A stretch of 64,000 bases of DNA from Burkholderiales bacterium (GTDB taxonomy: Bacteria > Pseudomonadota > Gammaproteobacteria > Burkholderiales > WYBJ01): positions 1 through 64,000 of the forward strand of contig JALHQN010000009.1 in NCBI GenBank assembly GCA_022841915.1, written 5' to 3'. The notes below the pieces were generated by a model that saw only the letters and a list, made by a program, of their open reading frames with translations, searched no databases and was not told the DNA's origin. Both the position numbers and the translations under genes were made by a program. Of this stretch, positions 55,001-58,594 are shown piece by piece. Within the stretch, counting starts at the first letter, position 1; each line of letters opens with the position of its first letter.

Positions 55001-57039
55001 TCGGCCAACAGAGTCAGCGCACCCGCAGTCACCAGTACGCCGGTGGTCTCGGCGTATGCGCGCGTCGTGCTCGTGAGCGTTGTCACTGCGATCGCTGCCG
55101 CTTCGGTCTGTGGCCCGGCCGCCGTCGCGATGCCGAGCGTCGCGAGCGTGGTCGGCGGCACTGCCGCGCCCAAGGGGGTGGAGTTCGACAGCGTTGCGAG
55201 CGCTCCCGTCGCCTCGGCATGAATCGAGAGGCTGCTCGAATCGGTCACGGATGCACCGTCATCGAGGAACGCTTCGGTCGTGACCACGACGCCCGGCACC
55301 GCAGTCGTGGTGCCCACCGTCGTGGCGGCCGCAATGCCGTCGCTGGTTGAACTGACCAGCGTGTTCGTCGCAGCATGGATCGATACGGCATCGGCGGCGC
55401 TTACGGAGGTCGTACCACGCAGCCCCGCGCGCGCCGTCGTGTTGATCACGGGTGACGCAACGGCCACTTCTCCGACCACCGGGGCATTGGCCGCATTCGC
55501 AAGGATCGTTGCGTCGACGTTCGACGCAGCATCCGCGGTGAACGCACCGGTCGCAGTGATGAGCGTATCGCCGCGCACATCGATCTGCGCCGACACATTG
55601 GCAACGAGCGTCGCCGCGGGAATTGCGGGCAGCGGATTCGTGACGTTCGAAACGAGGGCAGCGCTCGCAAGCAGCGCCACGTTGTTGCCCGTGAGCGTCG
55701 CGCCGTCGATGTCGATGGATGCGGCGACGTCGGCGAGCAGCAGCGTATCCGGCGTGCCGATACTGCCCACGCTCGCGACGGCGTTCAGTACGATGTCCCC
55801 CGCCGAAATGGCAACACCAGGATTGACGATGATCGCTTCGACGTTGATCGTGAGCGGATTGCTGCCGAGAACGAGGTTGCCCGAGACCGTGACTTCGTCC
55901 TTGCCTCCTTCGCCGTTGACGATCAGATCCGCGTCGAGCGAAAGCGCCTGGATCTCCAGCCGATCGGTGTCCGAGAGCACCGGGATGCCGAGATCACCGC
56001 CCAGATCGATGGTCAACGAACTCGTCGGCTTGGCGAACGTGACGCTCTCGAATGTCGGCACGACATCGACACTGGCGAGCGTAAGCAGCGTCCCGTCGTC
56101 CGTGAGGCGGGCGTTATCGGTGAGATTGCTGGTGCGGATCACGCGATCGGTGGCGGACACATTGTCGAAGATCGGTTCCAGCCCGGCATAACGCAGCAGG
56201 TCGTCGTCGCGAGCGATGGTGCCGGAGTCGGGTCCGGACGCCACGTAGGTCACCGTCGCGTAGTCCCCGCCATTCAGGGAAAGCACATCGAATCCGCCGA
56301 CGCCGCCGTCGAGCAGGCCGCTCAATCGGCCCTCGGCGAATACCGTGAATGAATCGCGATTGCCTGCGGCGCCGCGTAGATTCTCGACGCCGACGAAGGT
56401 GGTGCTGTCGACGGTGCCCTCGTTCACGCCGGTGATCGACCATTCGGTGTCCGCAGCGGTACCCCAGAGCGTGTCGTTGCCTTCGCCGCCATCGAAATGG
56501 ACGTGGATGGCCGGCAGCTCGATCGGACTCGACAGATCGATCAGGAGACTATCGTTTGCGTTGCCGCCGAATATCGAGACGTCCATAGTCTCGGTGCCGA
56601 TTCGATGCGACCCGAGCACGTTGCCCGACGTGCTGTCCAGGAGCACGAGCGAGGACAGCAGGCCGTCGGTATCGATCTTCAGCGTCGCGTCGAGTGCAAC
56701 CGCACCTGCATCGACATCGAGATAGAGGGTATGTACGGATCCCGTGCCGTACCCTGTCCGCTGTTGGAACTGTATGGTCGGCACGGGCGCAGTGCCTGTC
56801 TGTCCGGAAACGCTCGCTTCGACCACCTGCCCGGGCTGCGCCAAGGAAGCCATCGGCAGATCGGCAGAGAGCAGAATGCGCTGCTCCAGCGACTCGAACG
56901 TCACGAGATCCCTGGATCGTTCACGCCCAGGATGCGTTCTTGGGGCCGCGGGCACCATGGATGCCCATACGCGACGAAATGCGTTCGCCATCATCGAGGG
57001 GGAAAAGCAGTTCGGAACGTCGGATCGATGGGTCGCCAT
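31096..57039 (-). CDS. Giant LEPR-XLL / RTX / cohesin-dockerin surface adhesin, 8647 residues
   Basis: A single uninterrupted frame. Residues 48-60 (FESLEQRILLSAD) are an LEPR-XLL motif found at the N-terminus of very large exported repeat proteins. An RTX-like turn (GGEGNDTLWG) lies near 190. From about 400 to 5400 are repeats rich in Ala, Asp, Thr and Val in several unit sizes, broken by modules of the type HGFxxGDxVxYxxxGLxDGxxY. Around 6150-6390 are about 20 RTX nonapeptides (GGAGNDRLFG and similar). About 6430-6830 is a propeller-like section (YVAWADTRNGNYEIYA). About 6830-8000 is a parallel beta-helix (NosD/pectate-lyase type). An Ig-like domain follows (APNGGEAIQQLSTFDIRW). Then come cohesin 1 (about 8190-8300), a dockerin (about 8316-8380), cohesin 2 (about 8400-8530) and a Pro/Ala-rich tail. 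AAGGA 7 nt before the ATG supports the start. No autotransporter barrel is present; secretion route unknown. Confidence 0.93.
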   Translation of the reverse strand: MATHRSDVPNCFSPSMMANAFRRVWASMVPAAPRTHPGRERSRDLVTFESLEQRILLSADLPMASLAQPGQVVEASVSGQTGTAPVPTIQFQQRTGYGTGSVHTLYLDVDAGAVALDATLKIDTDGLLSSLVLLDSTSGNVLGSHRIGTETMDVSIFGGNANDSLLIDLSSPIELPAIHVHFDGGEGNDTLWGTAADTEWSITGVNEGTVDSTTFVGVENLRGAAGNRDSFTVFAEGRLSGLLDGGVGGFDVLSLNGGDYATVTYVASGPDSGTIARDDDLLRYAGLEPIFDNVSATDRVIRTSNLTDNARLTDDGTLLTLASVDVVPTFESVTFAKPTSSLTIDLGGDLGIPVLSDTDRLEIQALSLDADLIVNGEGGKDEVTVSGNLVLGSNPLTINVEAIIVNPGVAISAGDIVLNAVASVGSIGTPDTLLLADVAASIDIDGATLTGNNVALLASAALVSNVTNPLPAIPAATLVANVSAQIDVRGDTLITATGAFTADAASNVDATILANAANAPVVGEVAVASPVINTTARAGLRGTTSVSAADAVSIHAATNTLVSSTSDGIAAATTVGTTTAVPGVVVTTEAFLDDGASVTDSSSLSIHAEATGALATLSNSTPLGAAVPPTTLATLGIATAAGPQTEAAAIAVTTLTSTTRAYAETTGVLVTAGALTLLAESAFDVVTTANATPSLNPSNNAFAVAVNFTQIVDEAFLGGSPTITAASASVRTGGGSTLSALSRSGAAASTEANAGINAGSLALNTNIPSAGPIQGNLSHAFIATGAVVTFTAPTDLEIAAQNTTVTDVSAEPQGAASIAVELGVGRSVALNVSAYTTSATIDAGASLSGVRDLDVTADGDQTQRVTALAGSLAGVDASAQTAAASVTGNASTVIIDVGAAMAVSGAFVARANHKGTSIVRASSDAAAAASDAPSESLALPIALNLANDVASVDVAGSVTAAGALTIAADADVENEAESIAGVQGADPDTTDAGDLVAAEIAFLADRANLSFGGSPRPPTTDPDVDTLSIIELSNNQTQGNAAAVAVNLSTAASTATILGSGSATSTSGTLDVLATSDIDASALASASAVLNLVGVAAGIAVNAQQSDTVASIAGDVAGNGIDVVSEASGDGLHTLTAQAVSGNGTQAVGVSGAVAATLALGTTNAIVADGATLTLGADTDLTVSATANISNVADAAPHVDAGTILGVGASVEFNASLFSTLAQIQDAAITGADDIVVTAAGDYVTTADAHAGATAAAGLGAAVAVLISNTTTTADVTNNSTPAAITGSFVVSADHFARASHSADANSNAEELGVGGAVAIGVMQGGARAFLGSDVDVAGSVSVTALTDATMDADAIASSQGVATNDILLPLKLDRVLDEAFAALLPSLEVDPMADVDAVADTLTVTGHGLATGDSVTYSVGEDDEAIGALTDGDTYFVRVVDPNTLRLYGTRANAVDDLNRIDLALTSNVVDPHTLQPGMPASVGDLIDTSRLGTASGAVGAAAAAAVNVDFNSALAGIIAGANVTADGSVVVTSTLTSDDDAFADGRAVDSTTALGIAAAANISSQSNQAFIGGQVTGTRVEVQALLGGDGVANFNANAISGAGGSDGLGVAGAFAVNLSAPLLPIAPINIPIPALPALPALPTLPPPLPALPPLPTPTLPTLPPIPVPTGGTQAAVVQSGANITLLDGGDLIVRSDYVGDYTATASATPDAGSEVGVGPSFAVNAMTQESLAEIQDAVITGTAVVGINRSDIRVLSTGEYASDAGATAGATNSVNVPAAAAMNYNDLNTIARTTNTAGTSVISGDLQVDASHEADAIHVADTDSGVGGTASIGAAISFGFVLGGAEAASGMQIDVLSGTVSVTAENLSVIDADALTGQNGTEADPAGPVVTEEIEAQIEGLLQLAGQDEIPEDVIRILQRAEAHTADGPIGAAAALAMNLDFSYATASLSDGGVVETSNAPIVSARGNMDADALADAQSVDAATGIGVAVAINVDAQRIEGAIGGTVTAPSIEIETVMIGDDLNRFQAVARSGVGADDIGVVGAFALNLSGDPREILSGTATGGGQHIARIADGSVLNLTDPSDVNVTSIYAGTYLALASATPGDGTLGIGPSVAINAIQHTALAEIGTAIITGADDVNVLAEGTYTTNTLAIAGAESAGSLPAAVALTAAQNDTIARVRPGPAASVISGNLTVTANHTASTNTLADAESGGADVGFGAAIAAGGPLGGAQAVAGANMTVGGDVVVLANTDSVADTNALASQVGTLIGGFTTDEETQRQLKRLAVIAGVDDILYPFVDPHPPLAATFNAQTAVDGTTDTIRIDVPHAFDTGDAVVYRNNQDDTNIVGLVDGTRYFIRVDANDPSLARLYATRADALAGTNAMDIEPLSDAEDNHTLAAERSFAPGAVNGTEDTIAVSNFAGLSDGDAVKYFSEGNDNLQGLVDGRRYFVNVDDSDPTSMSIRLFETRSSAFENDDEDVIDLDPAGMSGLHRIAKVFDAHHDRALSIDPIASVNDADNRLNLVPAGFENGDSFVYSTQGDDTVIGGLTDGSPYFIRYVEVEGVRVGIQLFTTLADADANTNAIDLAPAANGDVQHALTPAYVFDPAATVDSDEDTIDLAAYDVRSGEAVIYRNNAGSNIGGLVDDAIYYILRLDDGRVVLLNTPNPFDIADLDGAAASGGAHRFERVLIDAPADDNVPDIRMGAAAAIAAGAGRPVSHASIGPGATIVAADVFVTASMDFDADAEADALAIGGAVAVGVAAAGNYSEGMHIAEVGNEATVTAGTVTLVASGEGDLPFDYRAEAASAAANLGGNLAGSIAVNAMRNHTAVRIGDDATVEVDGRLDLLANQRRDDGSIVDAGRVQSVTHAGEVALGALVAAGAAVAGTMTLDGDLNEASIGEGAVVIAPAGVDVRAKTIHDFDNRAVGGSLSLVFAAAVGAGFNYTNTEARAEVAGSVEADSGNLNVIADTDVPYTSQALGLAAGGLIAIAGSAEANVIANTTRAAILGDGTIDADAVLVRARDTSELDTNTGALSASILGAAGAAVGVNLMNNTVEAAIGGATVTTDVGGVDVQATSNYDVDALALGLSAAGLVAGVGTFTYNELANTTSASIRPDASIDAAGSVEVIASDTSSAHANSGGLAASLGVGVGASIALNTLDNRVEAYSDDADITAGSGTLTLDASSANDVDALALAFAAAGIVGGYATVTINEASTETDASVRNGGIIEAPIVIVHARDESSFSASAGGLAASLGVGAGGSLGQNTLSTSVTAGIGGATLTTTSGNVDIEATSRFDVDAFGMGFSIGGLIGGVGTAMINELTNSTHAYIDDGADVASADQVRVIAAEDSNVDADAGGMAVGGLVGAGLSFASSKVIGDVQALIDGEDTVVDAVGALTLRATLTPDVRANALGFSVSAFAAASGAVAIAETGGEARAAIQNGATVTAASVSIESIANGSPRANAGGLAGAVFAAAGVMIAETLAGHSAVAEADGTITTGQLDVTAQASRTGAADVNFAGIAVFTGEVGFEAEHTAGNTEAIIGDTADITVTGGGDVNVAATSNDTVDPHIVDVGVGLFTIGAQATSAVIASNTRAKASGRVSARNVNVASSATKVADATTDIIGISILSLNGVALSGIADKLPDDLPIIVLPPFDTDARATIGGDTEASLGGTADITATGTLSVTANSTNDAQASNFSAGMTLVNVADTAANATAGGSTLMHIDEGASIDVNALVSTATSDNDANARGDYAGATGVNVMLADIVARTSHLTAAYLGPAFGQNPGGGAPTTLTIGAGGMNLAATSTNDASVGQVTLDASLVTVEKVKPEANAGGTTRAHAGGGFDITAAGVNVAATSTNDASSQALAFEIGLVDIDQTERSASTTHVTEAFVGPSADLAINGGALTLDAESDNEATIDMITPIDLGLVDLNFISATADAGGVTRSYVAEGSTLSASALTANASANNDASIDRFQFGASIVSLQQATPVARTTHHVESYVGPAAGVAPNGAAGTITLGGALTLNADSVNEATIDDVSIGVGVVNIDLAKPDINTGGTTRVHVGGDYTVNASGVTGEATATNIAGSDSVPISLSLVQVGEVTTEIRTTHATEAFITRDADFDVNGGGITLDAVSNNVTELDRFQLGASLVGVNTFKPVLQTAGATRAFVEEGANIGAGSLSLDAAASNTAATETNIVTVALVAINAIEPTIQNVHVVESYLGPRAGSAATGATGSLNLGGTLTVRAGQADGGNVVSLDAFSISFGLVNGASMQPDVLAGGKTAAYLGGIFSINAGSVNVTADSPSNTATSEAFSLGVGLVNVSSGNTPVRVAHETAAYVADGADLTVTGGPLAFLAQSTSEASVESFSVDVGLANVSSVAAEAVVEGTTRSFVGSNASLTAGNVSMTARSTGNTADAALSSVGVSLVDVPDLEPSARTAHTVESFIAGGATVVAGDVALSSILGARADADVNTVSLGLISIGNVQPIARSEDVARSFVDGVVTSGDLSLAATGTRTSDAVADILSVALGAGADAEPDARTTGATQVYFGSTAVITANGNVEAAATANNRANAKGTAGAGGGFADGTVDATATLTAGTTAYVNQGAQVLQAGNFEVQAVAINTAKSEAIVGSGGFAAVQGSQATTEVTPVIEAVIDNDVTMQNVGGSITVHAESVRAEGDATARASGGGFVQVGAADSDTTVTPTINAYIDTGAIIEAAGSVRVAAIARAQPAANLGDTFTPDQATIDADTITFEQHGPADGDRVFYDPNGNAAITTADGGTLQTGREYSVIVTGENTLQLGSLFSAGAADTGDPLAPGVGVDAARDRIRFGVAHGFETGDAVKYTHDGASISTGLNAADTYFARRLDDFTIKLYASQDEALGIGAFADDVFLPGSVDAAADTITVPGSGYSENQAITYRAAPSVQFTSEAADFDSGTGNTVDNNEIYMPGHGFANGNRVIYRVQPDGTPIGGLLSGTAYYVIRLDANRIQLAATLDATDPDDDDDDVDITPIALSPDKSSPRDQERHLLARESIGGLVDGVTYYARNVSGNTFQLATTPGGVAITNLNGAGRIGVHAFSHPGLDLTAQSGTHSLRLDLTSAPAGNHRLLGEGGLSLRVLSPPPGDGQSSASAKGGGGGFVAYGSPDSTLHLNQYVQAFIAPALLRAGGNVEVFSSSVGNTSSYASNAGGGFVAVGDAEARNDVEHRNRAYIGVDDGGGNIVADGVVIEATGHLSVVAESSFDVDIRSNSDAGGFVADVDAASRGSLDDETQVVVGSNARVTGRSVELRSQWSHLDFVYHSEADAGGFAGDADARATGSVDPHLTTAIRSGAQVTGFEGVDIRARLDDADRDQSDLDADFTGLFGGDEEHRDSTYDPQTLIDADPDALVTAGPRLFPGPGVPAIDVTPLQRPAGFDRLALFVDLDAEDDTRDIAWDSDVLLLPGPNPTLIVGPDGRIVKAINAGVVGVGSAIGSYVDPDNDGSFRVQNIINDNDRGQALFRSNDETNPELFTALPSGPLFTFRETYVGVEILNQSGLHMVIGEIEVVNTFLSTPEREVILEVNDVAAFEFDVNHDFKPTLIEISNTLDGIDAAAPDITFAGEVNNPVGMTNVFNARGDILSSLPGGGEFPTPQGLIRTDSFRIEAVLNDIGRNDSQRLRMEIVESNDGPTGDDRYRTSDAGGRNYMELRGLLRRVLVGNEGTTGFNVDVERIKSGNFRSTDVNLELLNGLFQPTVVPGPYEIEVFENAIVSLPANAPGPTPRTTIVTDHFRTSPGTVPTVFPRGVWGAGFNPVEVRYVFGESLDPQRRIISGANIDILGIPVAAGPFINILGWTDLIGNGFLGIENIDVLTNGHITLTEELGDMRVGRIESTQRNVTLTGRNADIIDAPDDDDEADVVGVTLTFNAPNGRVGTFENPLEIDSSRPSSGVVKADAASDIVLIEMDGDLNVDRIRSEADDVSLTTLGGSLFDAFDDAEADAIGVNLIFEVNKGRIGDSDNDFDIDSSTPRPGRLIAAASSHVYIEETDSLLNVQSVVTPGGIVRLTVRESADTDEDLILMEGGIIVSNEASITLRAGDDIDTRLESLMYTPSQIFIQGDYSDADPGVGSRIVLRGAMIADRTTINTLRDDDEVRIENGILNTFIFTSGGDDLIFGSDAGGDDPDLNDTTYFGDYIDAGPGNDRVFGLGGADVILGGDGDDYIDGGAHGDLIEGGAGNDRLFGGAGNDLIRGGEGHDDIDGGRGTDILYGDDGDDRIWTGGGAINIAFGGAGDDVLHGSDESRDGLSGDDGRDYLFGYGGNDILLGGAHDDILDGGAGDDILYGGSGSDVLVGGADHDILFGDDTAAGDDNAVDYLYGDFGTGLGEAGSGRDRLDGQGGNDVLFGEGEDDQIIDALGASNLIDAGFGDDPATIVLPAATPNPPVDPSTDDPSAVDTLPLGPTYAGWWAEIAGSATGFALSGGVGAALDTAVATDADGVRYVAWADTRNGNYEIYAARQAGAGWEMLGGSAAGGGISASATSSMRPSILIHDQRPTVVWTEFGPNGPDILGAQYDEAADKWVSLGNSLLPGGISLTAAADRAQIVQVGDSLFVTWVDTSSGSAQVYGKIFNGASWVEITPGSASGSGITQSRTPISEYDVAAETKNVAVTWSSGSGDDVEIYARVLDGVNWVGIGGSANAGISVSPTESREPDAAWLDGQLFVAYRERVADYEQIYVKTFDGSTWISAGPDGSVKDGVSETKRRALDPKLEAGGGELFLVWVDHDATNYADPNAHIYAKRWDGTRFVETLPGDASGGGISATGGKLSALDLTVDASGRPTIGWTDDTSGLPQAYLRSVTTLPTRVFNLAAGASVQAILNANDLGQGDVIVLAPGVYTGFTLSGNDAGVTILGAQGGGSTINGVVDVQTGGLLQRLDLAGGISIAGDVDDFALVDNRIGSGGVVIDGGTGLHILHNRFNGSTGITLAGKAEGLIAHNAIAATATGLWIQATFDGEVRDNDIRGATLGVRYDAAAALNGNRIHDNATGLRSTVAGTSDGLGFLPDSVPNEISRNDVGVELIAAQMQNQHLSSNKLGVVGSGVLGGTDMAFANVIEGGGVGVYEFDGTIQFNRIGRNEVGIRAASDSSIEHNFVYRNTQVGVLIQGEQGVAIFGNTMYTPLGDLVRLEGGASDVRMESNTLWTEDGYDIYVANDSQNGFASDYNNLYATGKGKVGYWTRDFVDILDWQADIARFDLHSVGATVVNPEWARPRFESRYRDEYELFPMFGTQRFTSPMALPQAGVPHIALRTPDLYVDAVRDRALPIRWESFNNSTDSQVRIDLYRDTADGPAFVATIVAATPDDGEYLWTPSSSGVAFGTYGMRIQVSWVDNPVVMDRSQEPFTVPEDGTVYYVDDGSNANDEYTPNGVGDNRHTGKLSSAPKPYATNLIRVYDLTAGDRVLIDTGVYSMIDPIAVSGTIDLGLGLDEGFLLSGPTNAARVAALHPAIPGDRSRPLIELVDADDVAIRHLTLRDAERGVHAHSGSDGLSARDLTASGHALDGLRFETRSPSGDFDRLTSRDNGGWGIFLDGEIDRLTLSLANDNRLGGIFVRGPASNIEGNVARDNSGYGFEIRNAGDATVERNSSFRNARGMLVANATGGTTTFVGSATLAPSTANLVYENRLHGIDARGRVQVAGNTVADQTDPNAVGIGASGEASVQSNVVRGNGVGIDATGGFVLGNRVYANRVTGIRADGADVLENVVYSQPVGIEIEGDGVTLRNNLVYDSDTVGVNVMGGNGIAVLNNTLFEIAADTLRIAADAANVQVRNSIFWAENGTAIAVALGGETGFESDNNVYFRGLLGGGRIGTWGGASQSTLTDWRNATGTDTDSIFANPLFVDVNGADNLLGYHSSASDGRDDDFHVRSQFGSFHGGSLAPVEGPSLIGPGAPVVLVPVETIDAQQSPAIDRGDEGDSFAREPAPNGGYVNVGAYGNTEQASKSPAEFIIVMAPNGGEAIQQLSTFDIRWHHAGGATVDIEYSSTGLAGAFSTLAAGEANDGLYEWTVDPAVFPLGDDYVIRVSSSANPAIFDASDNTFEISPAPLQVVSMTPNASGFELQFNRAFDPSEFNLYDGAGWTFGAADMVLTGAAGDVRGSVVLDADFGGFTFVRTGDVLPDGSYTLTLRSGASAIRSADGILLDGNGDGTGGDDYVVSFDMTDADGPRVGIGDFARGPEQTAGVVSTLGVPLTMRGAGDFTTASFEVHYDPDMLTVTGIENPAGGTATVDLSVAGLASIDIVFDTSVSGDDLELGRLLGTVPATAPYGAKQLLDVRNVVVDGDATLAQDDDGIHVVAFMGDTTGNAGYTSLDAQRVLRTVLRFDTGFGAYPLADPVIIGDVSGNGRLEAFDALLILREVLNFAVPEIPDLPANPPTVFRSGPDPLLTLGPDTVAYTGALVMVPVQIDTAAGLDAAQLRVKFDAQALRVVRVDRGSLTGDFEWFLQDDAPGELSLDMSRMHAMSDGSGTLAQIVFEVLPQAPVGRYAIDMEWARLNEGGLTLNIEPVSGVDGTDTSIRVKVPGAPAPALPAVTAVAREQPQPQAPISASVVGAAEVPPPALPAVDMPNIDLSVRTLPGVADRTAAPKVVDQPWLGKFVAGESTSAATTNPNAKLRIPVAPQASTSVTR
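31440..32480 (-). other. Cohesin-dockerin-cohesin cassette inside the giant adhesin
   Basis: Cohesin 1 contains FEVHYDPDMLTVTGIENPAG and LGRLLGTVPATAPYG. The dockerin has two calcium-loop helices, GDTTGNAGYTSLDAQRVL and GDVSGNGRLEAFDALLIL, with Asp at positions 1 and 12 of each loop as in type I dockerins. Cohesin 2 contains LRVKFDAQALRVVRVD and AQIVFEVLPQAPVG. Dockerins bind cohesins in cellulosomes, so both partners are present in one chain. Confidence 0.75.
37860..38590 (-). repeat. RTX calcium-binding nonapeptide block of the giant adhesin
   Basis: Roughly 20 consecutive glycine- and aspartate-rich nonapeptides (GGDGDDYID, GGAGNDRLF, GGEGHDDID, GGAGDDILY and similar) form the calcium beta-roll typical of RTX proteins. 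The block lies about 70 percent of the way along the protein rather than at its C-terminus, which is unusual for a type I secretion substrate. Confidence 0.85.
41900..42850 (-). repeat. Cluster of HG-x-GD-x-V-x-Y modules in the adhesin (second cluster)
   Basis: About four modules occur here, for example VAHGFETGDAVKY and PGHGFANGNRVIYR, each followed by a GL-x-x-G-x-x-Y-(Y/F) strand and a D-x-x-T/R-I-x-L ending. The same module recurs five times at 49.1-50.2 kb and once at 52.6-52.9 kb. Confidence 0.6.
43500..46050 (-). repeat. Tandem ~60-65 residue repeats in the adhesin
   Basis: Successive units alternate a TTHATEAF / GGTTRAHV-type segment, a GGxLTLDAxSxNEA segment and a LGLVDLxx segment (for example VTEAFVGPSADLAINGGALT). 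The pattern looks like a long parallel beta-helix or beta-solenoid. Unit boundaries were set by eye. Confidence 0.6.
46900..48100 (-). repeat. Tandem ~105-residue repeats in the adhesin
   Basis: At least four units share the segments VDALALGLSAAGLVAGVGTF, NELANTTSASI, SGGLAASLGVGVGAS and NTLDNRVEA. They are much more alike than the rest of the protein, suggesting fairly recent internal duplication. Confidence 0.65.
49100..50200 (-). repeat. Cluster of five HG-x-GD-x-V-x-Y modules in the adhesin (first cluster)
   Basis: Five consecutive modules of about 90 residues, for example VPHAFDTGDAVVYRNN, GLVDGTRYFIRVD and LYATRADALAGTNAMDIEP. They are spaced evenly and end with similar acidic segments. 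Confidence 0.65.
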
Positions 57040-57750
57040 GGCACAGTCCTTCGTTAAGCTCGTGATCTCGCGGCAGCGCGCTTAGGCGCCGGCCACTCTC
57101 GGCATGGGTAGAGGTTTCGATCAGGCCTTTGCGATCGAACCTGCGGCCCGAGACGAAGATTCGGGCATGACGGAAGTCGAATGTGCGACGAGAGAGGACG
57201 AGCGAGACCGAAGGTCACGGACACGCGCGCAGGCGCGGCCCGGACCGATCAGCGACCGTCGACAGGCCGCGCGCCGGAATGCTTACGAACTTGCGCTACG
57301 AGGGACTTGCGCCGAAATGGGGGCTCGATGCCGGTGACATGCAGGCGGGCCAGTGAACGCCATTCGTCGAGTGAAACCGACAGCGCCCCGAGATGGACAC
57401 GTCCGGCGCCAGAATGCGCTGAACGACGTGATGGTAAGCGACGTTGTGTTCTGCCCCCGAATAATGCGGCGCACGAGAAGAAGGTGCGCCACACCGCGAC
57501 ACGAAGGCAGCAGTCTTCTTTATCGTATTCATGAAGACTCTCCGGTGTAGCGACGCGTTATGGTTACGCGTCGCACGCTATGTTGCCCACAGGCTTGGCG
57601 AACACGTGTGCGATATCGCACACCGAATTGAATTTTCGAGCACCTGGTTCACATCGCGGATCCAACTGCGGGCACGACGATTGCCACAACGCGCAGGCCG
57701 GTGTGACCGATGATGCGAAGAAGCTTCCCGATCGCCCGGCGCCGGGACGA
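57040..57750. other. Upstream region of the giant adhesin, no firm gene
   Basis: About 700 bp with no recognisable gene apart from one weak small frame (57296-57532, minus). The adhesin promoter on the minus strand should lie here. I cannot identify a confident promoter or regulator site. Confidence 0.4.
57296..57532 (-). CDS. Possible small protein or decayed gene, unknown
   Basis: A 78-residue frame starts MNTIKKTAAFVSRCGAPSSR with GGAGAG 5 nt before the ATG, which is a good ribosome-binding arrangement. The N-terminus is only weakly hydrophobic and the rest has no repeats or motifs I recognise. Other frames over the same bases are also open, so this may be chance or a decayed gene. Confidence 0.22.
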   Translation of the reverse strand: MNTIKKTAAFVSRCGAPSSRAPHYSGAEHNVAYHHVVQRILAPDVSISGRCRFHSTNGVHWPACMSPASSPHFGASPS

Positions 57751-57858
57751 TCACTGCGCCTGGATACCCGCGGCTTTGATGACCAGCCCCACTTCTGCGT
57801 ATCGCTCGCGAGCAGCTTCTGAAACTCCGCGGGGGTGCCCGCCCACGGGATCCACCCC
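57751..57858 (-). pseudogene. Bug-family binding protein, C-terminal stub with frameshift
   Basis: The minus strand reads GTPAEFQKLLASDTQKW and, after a one-base shift, GLVIKAAGIQAQ and a stop, which is the standard C-terminus of a Bug/TctC protein. The rest of the gene has been replaced by a family B IS fragment at 57859. Confidence 0.65.
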
Positions 57859-58312
57859 GAGTGATCAAGGTTCGCCAGAGCCCCCTGAATTCGGGTGCAT
57901 CCTCATCCCGGATTGTCCGCTGCCATGCGAACGATCAACTGCGAGATCTCGTGCATGATCCCCGGCCGCCCTGGCCCACGGCGACTACTGCAGTCCCACT
58001 TCTGCGCTACCAGACGTCTATGCCAACGCATGATCGTGTCCGGAGAAACAATCGTGTCCAGCTCCATAAGGGCTTTCCGACCGACCGCCTTCGCCTTCCG
58101 GGCGAGCAACGCCCGCTCCGCATCCGTGAATCGAATCCACTTGCCGCGGAGCCGATTCTTCAACATCCGACTCTCAGCCTGGAGGAAACTCGATGACGAG
58201 CAACTGACGCCTGTGCACCCAGCCGGCCACAACGGCCAAGAGAAACGTCAGCAGTGGAGGTATGGATCCCATGCACATAGTCTACCGCAGATGTCGTCCG
58301 AGTTTTTGGACA
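57859..58312 (-). mobile_element. Fragment of integrase-core IS (family B), 5' end with right terminal repeat
   Basis: The right terminal repeat (minus strand TGTCCAAAAACTCGGACGAC) lies at 58293-58312. The transposase then starts at 58272 with MGSIPPLLTFLLAVVAGWVH, shifts frame in the segment equivalent to VIEVLQAE, and continues SRMLKNRLRGKWIRFTDAER to NPG, where it is cut off at 57859. This copy shows what the start of the family B protein looks like. Confidence 0.78.
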
Positions 58313-58594
58313 TAGATGGACGCCCCCGGTTTGCCAAGCATTCAATCGATGAAAGCATGAAGGTAAAGATTGCGGCCATAGATCCGGACTGTGCATGAGG
58401 CTTACGCCTCGGTCCCTGATGGAATTGGCTAGTCGGCGCCTCATCACTACGGCGGGCTTTTTCGCTCCTGTCCAAAAGCAGGCTGAGCCGACCACGGTCT
58501 TACCTGTCTTGCCATCATGTCATGTTTGGCTGAGCAATCGCTGGAAGTCCTCCTCGCCTAAACCCGATCCTTGTTGAGCATTTGCTTTCGCTGA

